In this document: piece by piece, positions 33,385 through 42,635 of the stretch
How the letters are laid out: each line of letters begins with the position of its first letter
How positions within the stretch are numbered: the stretch's first letter is position 1
DNA from: Amycolatopsis lurida
GTDB taxonomy: Bacteria; Actinomycetota; Actinomycetes; Mycobacteriales; Pseudonocardiaceae
Direction: 5' to 3'
Assembly (NCBI RefSeq): GCF_900105055.1
Contig: NZ_FNTA01000004.1
Location: 7,759,101 to 7,823,100 of the forward strand
Length of the DNA stretch: 64,000 bases
Program-made: the position numbers and the translations under genes
Notes under the pieces: model-generated
What the model saw: only the letters and a program-made list of their open reading frames with translations
Databases searched by the model: none
Told to the model about the DNA's origin: nothing

Positions 33385-34551
33385 GTGCTGAGGATCTTGC
33401 GGGACCGGTTCCGGGCACGGGTGCAGGCCAGTCTCACCCGTGCCGGGCTGACCCTGCCGTGGTGGGGGGCGTTGTGTGCCAGCGCGGTGAGCTTCGTGTT
33501 CACGGTGGTCGCGTTGGTGCAGCGGGACGCGCTGCTACCGCCCGAGCCGATCGCGCTGGCAGGCCTGATCGTGATCGCGCCGTCGGTGATCTGGACGATC
33601 ACGAACTGGATCATGCCGTGGGTGCGGATGACGGCGCTGATCATCGCCGCCTCGGTGCTGCTCATCGAGCCGGTGCTCCCGGATTTCGCGCCGTTGCTGC
33701 TGTTGGTCGCGGCCACCGAAGCGGGCAGTGTCCTGCGGACGACGTGGGGTATCGCCATCGTCACCATCGCGGGCGAGGCCGTTCTGGTCGCGGCGGGGAT
33801 CTGGGGCGGGCTGATCGGCGGGCCGGTGTACATGGTCGCGATCCTGCTCGGCCTCAGCGGCGGGCTCATGGTCCGCTGGTACACCAGGGTGCTGGACGCC
33901 GAACGCGGCAACCGGGACGCCTCCCGCGACAAGGCCCTGCTCGCCGAACGCCAGCGCATCGCGCGTGAGGTGCATGACGTCGTCGGCCATTCGCTCAGCA
34001 TCACGCTGCTGCACCTGACCGGTGCCCGGCACGCGCTGCAGCAGGACCGCGACGTCGACGAGGCGATCGAAGCGCTCACCGAAGCCGAGCAGGTGGGACG
34101 GGCCGCGATGGCCGACATCCGCCGCACGGTCGGCCTGCTCGCCGACTCCCCGTCGGGCAGCGCCCCGCTGCCGGGGGTGGAGGACATCGCGACGCTGGTG
34201 GAACGCACTCGCAGCGCCGGGCTGGCGGTGCGCTATACACAGGAAGGCGACCTCGGCCGGGTAGGCGCCTCGGACGGATTGGGCCTCTACCGGATCGTGC
34301 AGGAATCATTGGTCAACGTCGTCAAGCATGCCCCCGGAGCGACCGCCGAGGTCCGGCTGAACGCCGGCCGCTCGGGGTTGAAGCTCATCGTCAGCAACAC
34401 CCTTCCCGCGACCGTCCGGCGCGCGGCGGAGGACGGTTCGGGACTGGCGGGGATGGCCGTCCGCGCGGCCCAGCTCGGCGCCGATCTCAGCGCCGGTCCC
34501 AGCGGCAGGCAGTGGGTCGTGCAGGTCACCGTGCCGGGGGCCAAGCCATGA
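33385..34551 (+). CDS. Sensor histidine kinase, HisKA_3 (NarL-group)
   Basis: The 388-residue kinase starts at GTG 33385. Residues 25-165 hold about five to six membrane helices, so it senses within or at the membrane and has no large extracellular domain. The phosphoacceptor block is 'REVHDVVGHSLSITLLHL' with H197. The ATPase domain has the N-box 'GLYRIVQESLVNVVKHAPG' and a late 'DGSGLAGMAVRA'. Its stop overlaps the response regulator start (ATGA). The DesK-like layout suits membrane or cell-wall stress sensing, but the signal is unknown. Confidence 0.9.
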   Translation: MLRILRDRFRARVQASLTRAGLTLPWWGALCASAVSFVFTVVALVQRDALLPPEPIALAGLIVIAPSVIWTITNWIMPWVRMTALIIAASVLLIEPVLPDFAPLLLLVAATEAGSVLRTTWGIAIVTIAGEAVLVAAGIWGGLIGGPVYMVAILLGLSGGLMVRWYTRVLDAERGNRDASRDKALLAERQRIAREVHDVVGHSLSITLLHLTGARHALQQDRDVDEAIEALTEAEQVGRAAMADIRRTVGLLADSPSGSAPLPGVEDIATLVERTRSAGLAVRYTQEGDLGRVGASDGLGLYRIVQESLVNVVKHAPGATAEVRLNAGRSGLKLIVSNTLPATVRRAAEDGSGLAGMAVRAAQLGADLSAGPSGRQWVVQVTVPGAKP

Positions 34552-35210
34552 TCGCCGCCGAGATCCCGGTGCTGCTGGTCGACGACCAGGAGCTGGTCCG
34601 GTCCGGGCTGCGGCGCATCCTGCGGCGCCGCGACGGGTTCGTCATCGCGGGGGAATGCGGTGACGGTTCGGAAGTGCCGGCGGCGCTGGCCGCGCACGAG
34701 GTCGACGTCATCGTGATGGACCTGCGGATGAAGAACGTCGGCGGGGTCGAGGCGACCAGGCGGCTGCGGCGGTCCGGTGGGCATCCGCCGGTGCTCGCGC
34801 TGACCACCTTCGACGACGACAACCTCTTGGCCGACGCGCTGCGTGCGGGCGCGGCCGGGTACGTCCTCAAGGATTCCCCGGCCGAGGACCTGATCCGGGC
34901 CGTGCGGGCGGTCGCCGCGGGCGACGCGTGGCTCGACCCCGGCGTCACCGGGCGGGTGCTCGCCGCGTACCGGCAGGCCGCCGGGAACGGCAGCGGCGGA
35001 CGCTCGCCGGAACTGCTGACCCCGAGGGAACAGGATGTGCTCAGGGCGATCGGCCGCGGGCTGACCAACGCGGAGATCGCCGCGTCCCTCGTCATTTCGG
35101 AGGTGACCGTGAAAAGCCATATCGGCCGGATCTTCACCAAACTCCAGTTGCGGGACCGGGCGGCGGCGATCGTGTACGCGTTCGACCACGGGATCGTGGT
35201 GCCGGGCTGA
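34548..35210 (+). CDS. LuxR/NarL-family response regulator
   Basis: The 220-residue protein begins in the 4-base overlap with the kinase. The receiver domain shows acidic D12-D13, the phosphoacceptor D58 in 'VIVMDLRMKNVGG', and a Lys in 'GYVLKDSPAE'. The C-terminal LuxR helix-turn-helix reads 'LTPREQDVLRAIGRGLTNAE' and 'EVTVKSHIGRIFTKLQLRDR'. It is the cognate partner of the kinase; the direct repeat upstream of the operon and the SARP gene that follows are plausible targets. Confidence 0.92.
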   Translation: MIAAEIPVLLVDDQELVRSGLRRILRRRDGFVIAGECGDGSEVPAALAAHEVDVIVMDLRMKNVGGVEATRRLRRSGGHPPVLALTTFDDDNLLADALRAGAAGYVLKDSPAEDLIRAVRAVAAGDAWLDPGVTGRVLAAYRQAAGNGSGGRSPELLTPREQDVLRAIGRGLTNAEIAASLVISEVTVKSHIGRIFTKLQLRDRAAAIVYAFDHGIVVPG

Positions 35211-35230
35211 TGCTCAACGATGGGGGGAAC

Positions 35231-38113
35231 ATGCCGGACTCGCGACTTCGCTTCGAACTACTCGGTCCGTTGCGGGCCTGGCACGGGGAGACTCGGCTGG
35301 ACCTGGGGCCGGTCCGGCAGCAGGCCGTGCTGGCCGCGCTGCTGCTGCGCCCGGACGTGACCGTCAGCCACTACGAACTCACCGATGGGCTCTGGGAAAA
35401 GCCGCCGGAGTCCAACGTGTTGCCGGTGTACGTCCGGCGGCTGCGGCAATGCCTGGACACCTCGGGCCAGAAACCCCGGGACTCGGTGATCGTGTCCGAT
35501 CGCGGTGGCTACCGGTTCGCCAGCGGCGAGGTCCGGCTGGACGTGGTACGGCTGGAGGAGATCGCCGCCGTCGCGGGCGCCGCCGAGGAGTCGGGCGACC
35601 TCGTCGCCGCGGTGGACACCTTCGCCGACGCCCTCCGGCTTTTCCACGGCGAGCCGTTGACCGGGCTGCCCGGCGCGTTCGTCCAGGGAGAGCGGCGACG
35701 GCTGGAGGAACGCAGGCTTCTGTTGCTGCGCCGGAAACTGCGGGCCCAGCTGAAACTCGGGCGGTTCGACGAGGTGATCGGCGAGCTGTCGGCGCTGGTG
35801 TCCGCCGATCCGCCGAGCGAGCCGCTGGCCGCGTTGCTGATGCGGGCGCTCTACGGCGGCGGGCGGCAGGCGGAGGCGCTGGAGGTGTTCACCGACGTCC
35901 GCGAGCGGCTGATCGAGCAGCTCGGCGTCGAACCGGGTGAGGAACTGCGGCAGGTGCAGGAAGCGGTGCTGCGCGGGGACGAGACGCGGCTCGGTGTCGC
36001 GCCGCGCCGCGAGCCGTCCCGCCGGATCCGTAACGAACTGCCCGCCACCAACGGCGAACTCGTCGGCAGGGATCGGGAACTCGCGCTGCTCGTCGAAGAC
36101 GGCGATCCGGAGTCGGTCTCGGTCGACGCCGTCGACGGTGTTCCCGGAGCGGGGAAGACCACGCTCGCGGTGCGCGCGGCCCACCGGATCCGCGAGTCCT
36201 GTCCGGACGGTGCGCTGTTCGTGGATCTCCACGGCTACACCGAAGGCCGCGAGCCGGTGACGCCGGAGCGAGCGCTGCGGCGGTTGCTGCGCGCGGTCGG
36301 TGTCGAGGACGGGGCGATGCCGGACGATCTCGACGAGCTGGCCGCGTCATGGCGGGCGGCGACCGCGCAGCTGCGGTTGCTGCTGGTCCTCGACAACGCC
36401 GAGTCCGCGGGCCAGGTGCGGCCGCTGTTGCCGTCCGGGCCGGGCAGCCGCGTGCTGGTGACCAGTCGCCGCCGGCTGTCCGGATTGGACGCGGACCGCC
36501 GCGTTTCCCTTGGCGCGCTGGGCCTCGAAGCCGCCGAGCGACTGCTCAGCCGCATCGTGGGAGCGCCGAGGGCGGAGGGGGAGCGGTTCGCCGTGCGTGC
36601 GCTCGCCGGGCTGTGCGGGCGGCTGCCCCTCGCGCTGCGGATCGCGGGCGCCCGGTTGCAGAACCGTCCGATGTGGACGTTCAAGGACCTGGTCGACCGG
36701 ATGTCGGACGACGAGCGCAGGCTCGGCGAACTGACGGCCGAGGATCGCAGCGTCGAGGTGGCGCTGCGCCTGTCCTACGACCAGTTGCGACCCGCCGAGC
36801 AGGAGGCGTTCAGCGTGCTCGGCCTGTCGCCGACGACGGAGTTCGACCGGCTGTCGGTCGCCGCCCTGCTGGACTCCTCGCCCGCCGAAGCCGAGCGGCG
36901 GCTGGAAAGCCTGGTCGACGCGAGTCTCCTGCAGGAGCCCGCGAGCGGTCGCTACCGGTTGCACGACCTGGTGGCGGTCTATGCCCGCCGGCTCGCCGGG
37001 GAGATGCCCGAAGACGCCGCCGACGCGGCTCGGAAACGGGTGTACCGGCTCTACCTCAGCGCCGCTCGCCGGGCGAGCGAGTGGGGCGTCGCACGATTCC
37101 CGGTGGAGACCGGGGGACCGTTCACCGGGCAGCGTGACGCTTCCGCCTGGCTCGACGCGGCCGGCGACTTGCCCGAGGTGGTGTCGCAGGCGGCCGAAGC
37201 CGGGCTGGCCGGACTCGCGTGCTCGGTCGCCGAGGGGCTGGTCGACTATCTCGCGCGCCAGCAGCGGTACCACGAATGCCGGACGGCGTTGCAGGTCGCG
37301 CTGCCGCTGGCCGAACAGGCCGAAGACGGACGCCTGGTCGCGTCGCTGCGGTTCTGCCTTGGCTACGCCTATGCCATGCAAGGTCAACTCGACCGGGCGC
37401 GCGGCTGGTTCGACGACGCGCTCCAGGCGGGCCAGGCATCCGGAGACCGCGGGGTGGAGGCGCGGGCACTGGGCGGGCTTGCCATGGCGGACCTGATCGC
37501 CGGCAGGCACGATCTCGCGATCCCCGGCACGCGGCGGGTGATGGTCCTGGCCGAGGAGGTGGGGGATCAATGGCTCGCCGAACGGTCACTGTCCGCACTC
37601 GGCTATCTCGCTTACCTGCAGGGCGAGCACGAGGAAGCACTCACCCACCTCGGCCGGGCTCGTGAGCTGAGCGAGGAGATCGGCAGCCCGGGGATGCTGG
37701 CCAGGGTGCTGTGCCACTGTGGCACGGTCCGGCTGGAGACCGGCAGTTTCGCCGAAGCGGCGTTGGATTTCCGGCGCTCCGTCGAACTCGCCGAGGAGAC
37801 CACGGACGGCCTGCTGATCGCGACCGCTCTCGCCCGCCTGGGCGCCGCGGAACTGGAGCTGGGGAACCTCGACGCGGCGTTCGAGCTCCAGCGGCGGGCG
37901 CTGACGGCGGTCACCGAGGAGACGATCATCGGGATGGAGTCCGAGATCCGCAACCGGCTCGGCCGTACCCATCTCGCCGCGGGCGATCCGGTGGCGGCAA
38001 GGGAACACTTCGAGTGGGTGCTCACCACCATCGGCCCCGACGGTGATCCTCTCCAGCGCACTCTCGCGCTGGAAGGTCTGGACCTCACCAGACAGTCGGT
38101 ACGCCGGCGTTGA
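35231..38113 (+). CDS. AfsR-like SARP with NB-ARC ATPase and TPR repeats
   Basis: ATG 35231 follows GGGGGGA; an earlier ATG (35210) overlaps the response regulator stop in TGATG and would add seven residues. The 960-residue protein has the SARP winged helix plus activation domain (about 1-250), an NB-ARC-type ATPase with 'GVPGAGKT' (303-310) and 'RLLLVLDNAESAG', the winged part ('FSVLGLSPTTEFDRLSVAAL'), then TPR repeats (about 650-950, 'LRFCLGYAYAMQGQLDRARG'). This is the AfsR architecture. Placement as the third gene of a kinase/regulator operon links a membrane signal to a SARP, probably controlling specialised metabolism elsewhere. Confidence 0.85.
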   Translation: MPDSRLRFELLGPLRAWHGETRLDLGPVRQQAVLAALLLRPDVTVSHYELTDGLWEKPPESNVLPVYVRRLRQCLDTSGQKPRDSVIVSDRGGYRFASGEVRLDVVRLEEIAAVAGAAEESGDLVAAVDTFADALRLFHGEPLTGLPGAFVQGERRRLEERRLLLLRRKLRAQLKLGRFDEVIGELSALVSADPPSEPLAALLMRALYGGGRQAEALEVFTDVRERLIEQLGVEPGEELRQVQEAVLRGDETRLGVAPRREPSRRIRNELPATNGELVGRDRELALLVEDGDPESVSVDAVDGVPGAGKTTLAVRAAHRIRESCPDGALFVDLHGYTEGREPVTPERALRRLLRAVGVEDGAMPDDLDELAASWRAATAQLRLLLVLDNAESAGQVRPLLPSGPGSRVLVTSRRRLSGLDADRRVSLGALGLEAAERLLSRIVGAPRAEGERFAVRALAGLCGRLPLALRIAGARLQNRPMWTFKDLVDRMSDDERRLGELTAEDRSVEVALRLSYDQLRPAEQEAFSVLGLSPTTEFDRLSVAALLDSSPAEAERRLESLVDASLLQEPASGRYRLHDLVAVYARRLAGEMPEDAADAARKRVYRLYLSAARRASEWGVARFPVETGGPFTGQRDASAWLDAAGDLPEVVSQAAEAGLAGLACSVAEGLVDYLARQQRYHECRTALQVALPLAEQAEDGRLVASLRFCLGYAYAMQGQLDRARGWFDDALQAGQASGDRGVEARALGGLAMADLIAGRHDLAIPGTRRVMVLAEEVGDQWLAERSLSALGYLAYLQGEHEEALTHLGRARELSEEIGSPGMLARVLCHCGTVRLETGSFAEAALDFRRSVELAEETTDGLLIATALARLGAAELELGNLDAAFELQRRALTAVTEETIIGMESEIRNRLGRTHLAAGDPVAAREHFEWVLTTIGPDGDPLQRTLALEGLDLTRQSVRRR

Positions 38114-38525
38114 CGATCGTGAAGCGGTGCCCCGCCATGCTCGTCCGCCAGCGCGCGAAGTAGGCGTCGGCCGCGTCGGCCAGGTGCACCCCGGCGCGGA
38201 CCTCGTGGACGACGCAAGCCCACTCCGCGCCGTCGCACAGCACCAGTTCCCGCGGTGCCCCGCGCTTGCGGAGCACGGACGCACAGAGGGCGCCGCGCCT
38301 ACCGACGGTCCCGTCGTCGAGGCAGCGACGGAGGTCTTCGACGGCGTGAGCGGCGGTCTCGAACAACGTCCACCGGTACTTCGGCGACGGGCGGCCGTCG
38401 GCCCACGGCGTGGAGAACGCGGCCCAGCTCCAGCCGGGTCCGACGAGCCCGTCCCGTTCCCCGGGACTCGGCGCGTCGTCCCTGGGGAGCACCATGTTGT
38501 ACGGGGTCCGGCTCGCCGGGCTCAT
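38085..38525 (-). CDS. Hypothetical protein of 146 residues
   Basis: The start is set at ATG 38525, with GAGGAG upstream. The family is unknown to me. The protein is soluble and Trp/Arg-rich, with 'VGPGWSWAAFSTPWADGRPS' near the N-terminus and 'GAEWACVVHEVRAGVHLADA' in the second half. It overlaps the convergent SARP gene by 29 bases at the 3' end. It may be the last gene before the repeat-rich intergenic stretch. Confidence 0.5.
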   Translation of the reverse strand: MSPASRTPYNMVLPRDDAPSPGERDGLVGPGWSWAAFSTPWADGRPSPKYRWTLFETAAHAVEDLRRCLDDGTVGRRGALCASVLRKRGAPRELVLCDGAEWACVVHEVRAGVHLADAADAYFARWRTSMAGHRFTIVNAGVPTVW

Positions 38526-39171
38526 GCACGTCTCCTCGTGGACCTCCGGCCCGCGGCTGCGGACCGGTGCCGGAACCGTAAAGCGGGGCCATGAAATCCC
38601 GATGAAACGAGGCTTGCGCCTCGAGAGTGGTTCTCGAGGGGCCAGGGTCTCGGCGAAGTCGAGATAGCGCAGGCCGGCTCTGAACGCTGGCGGTCCAAGG
38701 CCCCGGTCGTGAGTGGTGAAGCGTCTTCGCCGGCTTCGGGATGAGATCGCCGTTCTGGACGGCAAGTTCCGGACTGACTTGCGGGCTGACCCCGGTGCGA
38801 GGTGTCCACAAGGGACACCTGCCATCGATTGAGCGCCCGATTCAAGTCCTAATGTCCGTTTCTCATGCCGGTCGTGAGTGGTAAAGAGGGTTAGAACGAC
38901 CATTGCCACTCACGACCCCTGGGTAAAGCGCCCAAACAGGCCGCCAGCGGGCCTGGGTGTCCCTTATGGACGGTCAAGATCCAAGCCTCTTGGTGGTGTC
39001 CGCTTCCGTGATCCCGCCACGATCCGCCTCTGTGGCGCAGGCCAGCGGCTATGCGCAGCCGCGACGCCGGCCGTCCAGTGAGCGACTGGGCAGGGCTCGG
39101 CGTTGCCGTCGTCGAACCGGCGCTGGAACCGCGATCGTCGCCGGTCACGCCGTTTGCTCGGACGTGACGGA
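38526..39171. repeat. Gene-free stretch rich in small palindromes
   Basis: No credible gene is seen in 646 bases. Visible elements: CCTCGAGA-N5-TCTCGAGG (38619-38639); GGTCGTGAGTGG alone (38705-38716); AGGTGTCC-N5-GGACACCT (38800-38820); a 48-base imperfect palindrome flanked by GGTCGTGAGTGG and CCACTCACGACC (38870-38917); and GGGTGTCCCTTATGGAC (38955-38971), which is the inverted near-copy of the 38804-38820 sequence (15 of 17 bases). The mixture looks like an accumulation of degenerate interspersed repeats. Confidence 0.6.
38870..38917. repeat. Interspersed palindrome, CGTGAGTGG family, imperfect copy
   Basis: Arms of 12 bases (GGTCGTGAGTGG, 38870-38881; CCACTCACGACC, 38906-38917) are perfect, and the inner part is only partly paired. 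The outer sequence and length match the perfect palindrome at 53548-53597, so both belong to one family. Confidence 0.7.
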
Positions 39172-39825
39172 TCAGCTCGCCGGGACGATGAGCGAGGCCA
39201 TCACCTTCGGGATCAGCTCACTGACGAACCGGCCGTCGGCGGGGAGTTCGCTGTCGTCCAGCAGGTAGTTCTGCAGTCCCTGCTCGTACAGCGCGACCAG
39301 GACGAGTACCGCGTCGTCCGCGGAGATCGTCAACCGCCTGCCGAGCCGGTCGAGCGTGCCGACCAGGATCGCGCCCAGTTCGGTGTGGAAATGCCGGAAC
39401 GCGGCGCCGATCCGGTCGCGGATCTCCGGCTGCCGCAGGCCCTGCGTGCGGAATTCCGCGCACAGCAGGTACCAGTCCTTGTCCGCGTTGAGCGCGACCA
39501 TGAACAGTTCGGCGATCCGTCCGAGCGTGGGGGAGAGGTCTTCGTGCTCGCCGACGGTGGCCGAGCCGAGCACGCTCTCCGTGGCCTCGCGGAACCGTTC
39601 GAGCCGGAGGGTGTTCTCCTCCTGGAACAGGGCGAGGAAGAGGTCTTCCTTCGAGCTGAAGTTCGAGTAGAAGGCGCCGCGGGTGAACCCGGCGCGCTCG
39701 CAGATCAGCTCGACCGGGGTGTCCCGGATGCCGCGTTCCGAGAAGGCCTCGTACGCCGCGTCGATCAGCCGTCGGCGGGTGTCCGCCCGGCGCCTGGTCA
39801 TGGTGGCGCCCCGCTCCTCGGTCAT
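39172..39825 (-). CDS. TetR-family regulator next to MMPL operon
   Basis: About 217 residues from ATG 39825 (ATG 39843 and ATG 39801 are alternatives). The helix-turn-helix is 'PVELICERAGFTRGAFYSNF' with the typical 'SKEDLFLALF' after it. The ligand domain is ordinary for TetR. It is divergent from the MMPL fusion gene, and three GGATACA-type elements lie between them, so it likely represses the transporter operon and itself. Induction by the exported lipid or drug is the usual pattern. Confidence 0.88.
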   Translation of the reverse strand: MTEERGATMTRRRADTRRRLIDAAYEAFSERGIRDTPVELICERAGFTRGAFYSNFSSKEDLFLALFQEENTLRLERFREATESVLGSATVGEHEDLSPTLGRIAELFMVALNADKDWYLLCAEFRTQGLRQPEIRDRIGAAFRHFHTELGAILVGTLDRLGRRLTISADDAVLVLVALYEQGLQNYLLDDSELPADGRFVSELIPKVMASLIVPAS

Positions 39826-39870
39826 CTCGCCATTCTTTCGCATCGGCCCGGTTCACCCGGCTGTGGGACA

Positions 39871-39920
39871 GGATACATCGTGAATCGGATACACCGTGCA
39901 TTACGATACGCCATGTATCC
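39871..39920. promoter_or_regulatory. TetR operator cluster, three GGATACA elements
   Basis: GGATACATCG (39871-39880) and GGATACACCG (39887-39896) are direct copies 16 bases apart, and the inverse complement of GGATACATGG lies at 39911-39920. The outer two form an inverted pair, GGATACAT / ATGTATCC. The cluster lies 21 bases upstream of the MMPL start. Confidence 0.6.
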
Positions 39921-39941
39921 AACGACTGCCGGGAGCCGATC

Positions 39942-42635
39942 GTGTCGTCATTCCTCTATCGCCTCGGCAGGCTGGCCGCTCGCGGGCGCGTGCTGGTCAC
40001 CGCGTTGTGGCTGGTCATGCTGTGTGTCGCGGGCGGCGCGGCGCTGCTGTTCGGCCAGGGGACCGACGACACGTTCGCGATCCCGGGCTCGGAGTCCCAA
40101 GAGGCGCTCGACCACCTCGGGCGGGTCTTCCCTCAGGTGAGCGGGACTTCGGCGCAGTTGGTCGTCCTCGTTCCCGAAGGGCAGCGGGCCGATTCCGCCG
40201 TCGTGCGCGACTCCGTCTCCGCCGTGGTGCCGGAGCTGACCGGGGCACCGCAGATCGCGACGGTCGTGGATCCCTTCGACCCGAACGTGCACGACGCGGT
40301 GTCGAAGGACGGTCGCGCCGCGCTGGTCACCGTGCAGCTCGACGTCGGGCTCGCCGACATCCAGCCGTCGACGAGGACCGCGCTCGCCGGGATCGCGCAG
40401 GACCTCGAGAGCCGGATCGGCCACGGCACCGAGGTGCTCACCGGAGGTGACGCGTTCTCGGACAAGGTGCCGAAGCTCAGTCCCACCGAGGGCATCGGCC
40501 TCGTCATCGCGCTCGTGGTGCTGCTGATGGTGTTCGGTTCGTTCATCGCGGCCGGAATGCCTTTGCTGACGGCGATCCTCGGCGTCGGGGTCTCGGTGGC
40601 GCTGGTCTACGCGGCGACCTCGGTGGCGACCGTGTCCTCCACGGCGCCGATGCTCGCGGTCATGCTCGGGCTCGCCGTCGGCATCGACTACGCGCTCTTC
40701 CTGCTTTCCCGGCACCGGGATCAGCTCGCCGAAGGGCTCGAGGTCGAGGAGTCCATCGCGAGGGCGACCGCCACCGCGGGATCCGCGGTCATCTTCGCCG
40801 GGCTCACCGTGGTGATCGCCCTGCTGGGCCTGTTCGTCGCGGGGATCCCGTTCCTGACCACGATGGGCGTCGCGGCGGCGGGCGGTGTCGCCGTCGCGGT
40901 GATCGTGGCCATCACGCTCATCCCCGCGCTGCTGGCGTTCGCCGGCGAGCGGCTGCGGCCCAAGAAACCGAAGAAGAGCAAGCGTAAGAAGAAGACGCGC
41001 TTCAGCCTCCGCTGGGTCCGGCTCGCCACGAAATCGCCGTGGGTCACGATCGCGCTGATCGTCGGGGTGCTCGCGGTGGCGTCGGCGCCCGCGCTGGATC
41101 TCCGCCTCGCCTTGCCGGACAACGGAACCGACGAGGACGGCACGCCTGCCCGCATCGCCTACGACGCCGTCGCCGAACATTTCGGGCCCGGCTTCAACGG
41201 CCCGCTGGTGGTCACCGCGGACATCCTGTCGACCACCGACCCGATCGGGATCACCAACGGCATCGCCGACGACATCCGGAAGGTGCCCGGCGTCGCCGTC
41301 GTCCCGCTCGCCACGCCGAACCCCAAGGGTGACACCGCGATCATCCAGGTCGTGCCGACGACCGGCGCCTACGACGAGGCGACCGACGACCTCGTCGAAC
41401 GGCTGCGCGCGATGGAAGGGCAGTTCCAGGAGCGGTACGGCGTGCGGACCGCGGTCACCGGGTTCACCGCCGTCGGCATCGACGTGTCCACACAGCTCGG
41501 CGACGCGCTGCTGCCCTTCGGCATCCTGGTCGTCGGGCTTTCGCTGGTGCTGCTGGCGATGGTGTTCCGCTCGATCCTCGTCCCGCTCAAAGCCACCTTC
41601 GGGTATCTGCTGTCGATCGGTGCCGCGTTCGGCGCCACGTCGTTCGTGTTCGGGCAAGGACATCTGGCCGAGGCGTTGGGGGTGACCCGAACCGGCAGCG
41701 TGATCAGCTTCCTGCCGATCATTCTCATGGGTGTCCTTTTCGGACTCGCCATGGACTACGAAGTGTTCCTGGTGTCCCGGATCCGGGAGGACTACGTCCA
41801 CCACGGCGACGCGCACAAGGCGATCGAGACGGGTTTCGTGTCCGCGTCGAGGGTCGTGACCGCGGCGGCGGTGATCATGCTGGGCGTGTTCGCCGCGTTC
41901 GTGCCCGACGGCAGCGCCACGATCAAACCGATCGCGTTCAGTCTCGCCGTCGGCGTGTTCGTGGACGCCTTCCTCGTGCGGATGACCCTCGTCCCGGCGA
42001 TCCTCGCGCTGCTGGGCCCGCGCGCCTGGGGCCTGCCGCCCTGGCTGGACCGCAAGCTCCCGGTGTTCGACGCCGAGGGCGACGGTCTCGTCCACGAACT
42101 CCGGCTCGCCGACTGGCCCGCGCCCGGCTCGGCGGAAGTGATCAGCGCCGCCGGGCTCCGCGTCGACGACGACCGCGGGCGCACCGTCTTCCGTGACATC
42201 GAGCTGCACCTGCGCCCGGGGGAGATCCTTGCCGTGCACGGTTCCGGTCCGGCGGGCAAAAGTGCCCTGCTCTACGCGCTGGCCGGCCGGGTCCCGCACG
42301 TGCGCGGCGACTTGAAGGTCCTCGGCCGGGTGCTGCCACAGCACGCGCACGCGGTCCGCCGGAACGTCGCCTTCGTCGCCTGCAAGGAGACCGACGACCC
42401 GGCCGGGGAGGTCCGCCGCGCGATCGAGGACGGCGTCGGACTCGTGTTCGTCGACGACCTGGACACCGTCGTCGCCACCGCGCAGCGTGCCGGGTTGAGA
42501 TCGGCGTTCGCGAGCAGGGCCACGACGTTCGCCGTGTCCTGCCAGAGTCTCGCGATCGTGCGGGATCTGCTGCCCACCACCGCCGTCGCGGGCCTCGCCA
42601 TGGCGCCCGCCCCCGTCCCCGCCGAGGTCCGCTGA
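39942..42635 (+). CDS. MMPL-family transporter fused to a degenerate ABC-type ATPase domain
   Basis: Residues 1-720 form an RND/MMPL transporter with two halves, each having one leading helix, an extracytoplasmic domain and a bundle ('LAVGIDYALFLLSRHRDQLA'; 'LFGLAMDYEVFLVSRIRED'), joined by a Lys-rich linker (about 343-356). Residues 722-897 form an ABC-like nucleotide-binding domain with Walker A 'GSGPAGKS' (767-774) and Walker B-like 'GLVFVDDLD' (about 832-840). No LSGGQ signature is visible and the domain is short. MMPL proteins use the proton gradient, so an attached ATPase is unusual. The stop overlaps the YhgE/Pip gene (TGATG), suggesting one complex exporting lipids or drugs. Confidence 0.82.
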   Translation: MSSFLYRLGRLAARGRVLVTALWLVMLCVAGGAALLFGQGTDDTFAIPGSESQEALDHLGRVFPQVSGTSAQLVVLVPEGQRADSAVVRDSVSAVVPELTGAPQIATVVDPFDPNVHDAVSKDGRAALVTVQLDVGLADIQPSTRTALAGIAQDLESRIGHGTEVLTGGDAFSDKVPKLSPTEGIGLVIALVVLLMVFGSFIAAGMPLLTAILGVGVSVALVYAATSVATVSSTAPMLAVMLGLAVGIDYALFLLSRHRDQLAEGLEVEESIARATATAGSAVIFAGLTVVIALLGLFVAGIPFLTTMGVAAAGGVAVAVIVAITLIPALLAFAGERLRPKKPKKSKRKKKTRFSLRWVRLATKSPWVTIALIVGVLAVASAPALDLRLALPDNGTDEDGTPARIAYDAVAEHFGPGFNGPLVVTADILSTTDPIGITNGIADDIRKVPGVAVVPLATPNPKGDTAIIQVVPTTGAYDEATDDLVERLRAMEGQFQERYGVRTAVTGFTAVGIDVSTQLGDALLPFGILVVGLSLVLLAMVFRSILVPLKATFGYLLSIGAAFGATSFVFGQGHLAEALGVTRTGSVISFLPIILMGVLFGLAMDYEVFLVSRIREDYVHHGDAHKAIETGFVSASRVVTAAAVIMLGVFAAFVPDGSATIKPIAFSLAVGVFVDAFLVRMTLVPAILALLGPRAWGLPPWLDRKLPVFDAEGDGLVHELRLADWPAPGSAEVISAAGLRVDDDRGRTVFRDIELHLRPGEILAVHGSGPAGKSALLYALAGRVPHVRGDLKVLGRVLPQHAHAVRRNVAFVACKETDDPAGEVRRAIEDGVGLVFVDDLDTVVATAQRAGLRSAFASRATTFAVSCQSLAIVRDLLPTTAVAGLAMAPAPVPAEVR

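Noticed and set aside
13779..38113. The two large SARP regulators as markers of a biosynthetic cluster in the window
   Set aside because: No polyketide, NRPS, terpene or RiPP core enzymes are present between or beside them, so their targets must lie elsewhere.
38891..39148. Possible 85-residue minus-strand protein in the repeat-rich stretch
   Set aside because: It runs through palindromic repeats, has no ribosome-binding site and no recognisable pattern.
39948..42350. 800-codon minus-strand open frame opposite the MMPL gene
   Set aside because: It is the antisense of a clear transporter, His/Arg/Asp-rich without any family motif; long antisense frames are expected in such GC-rich DNA.
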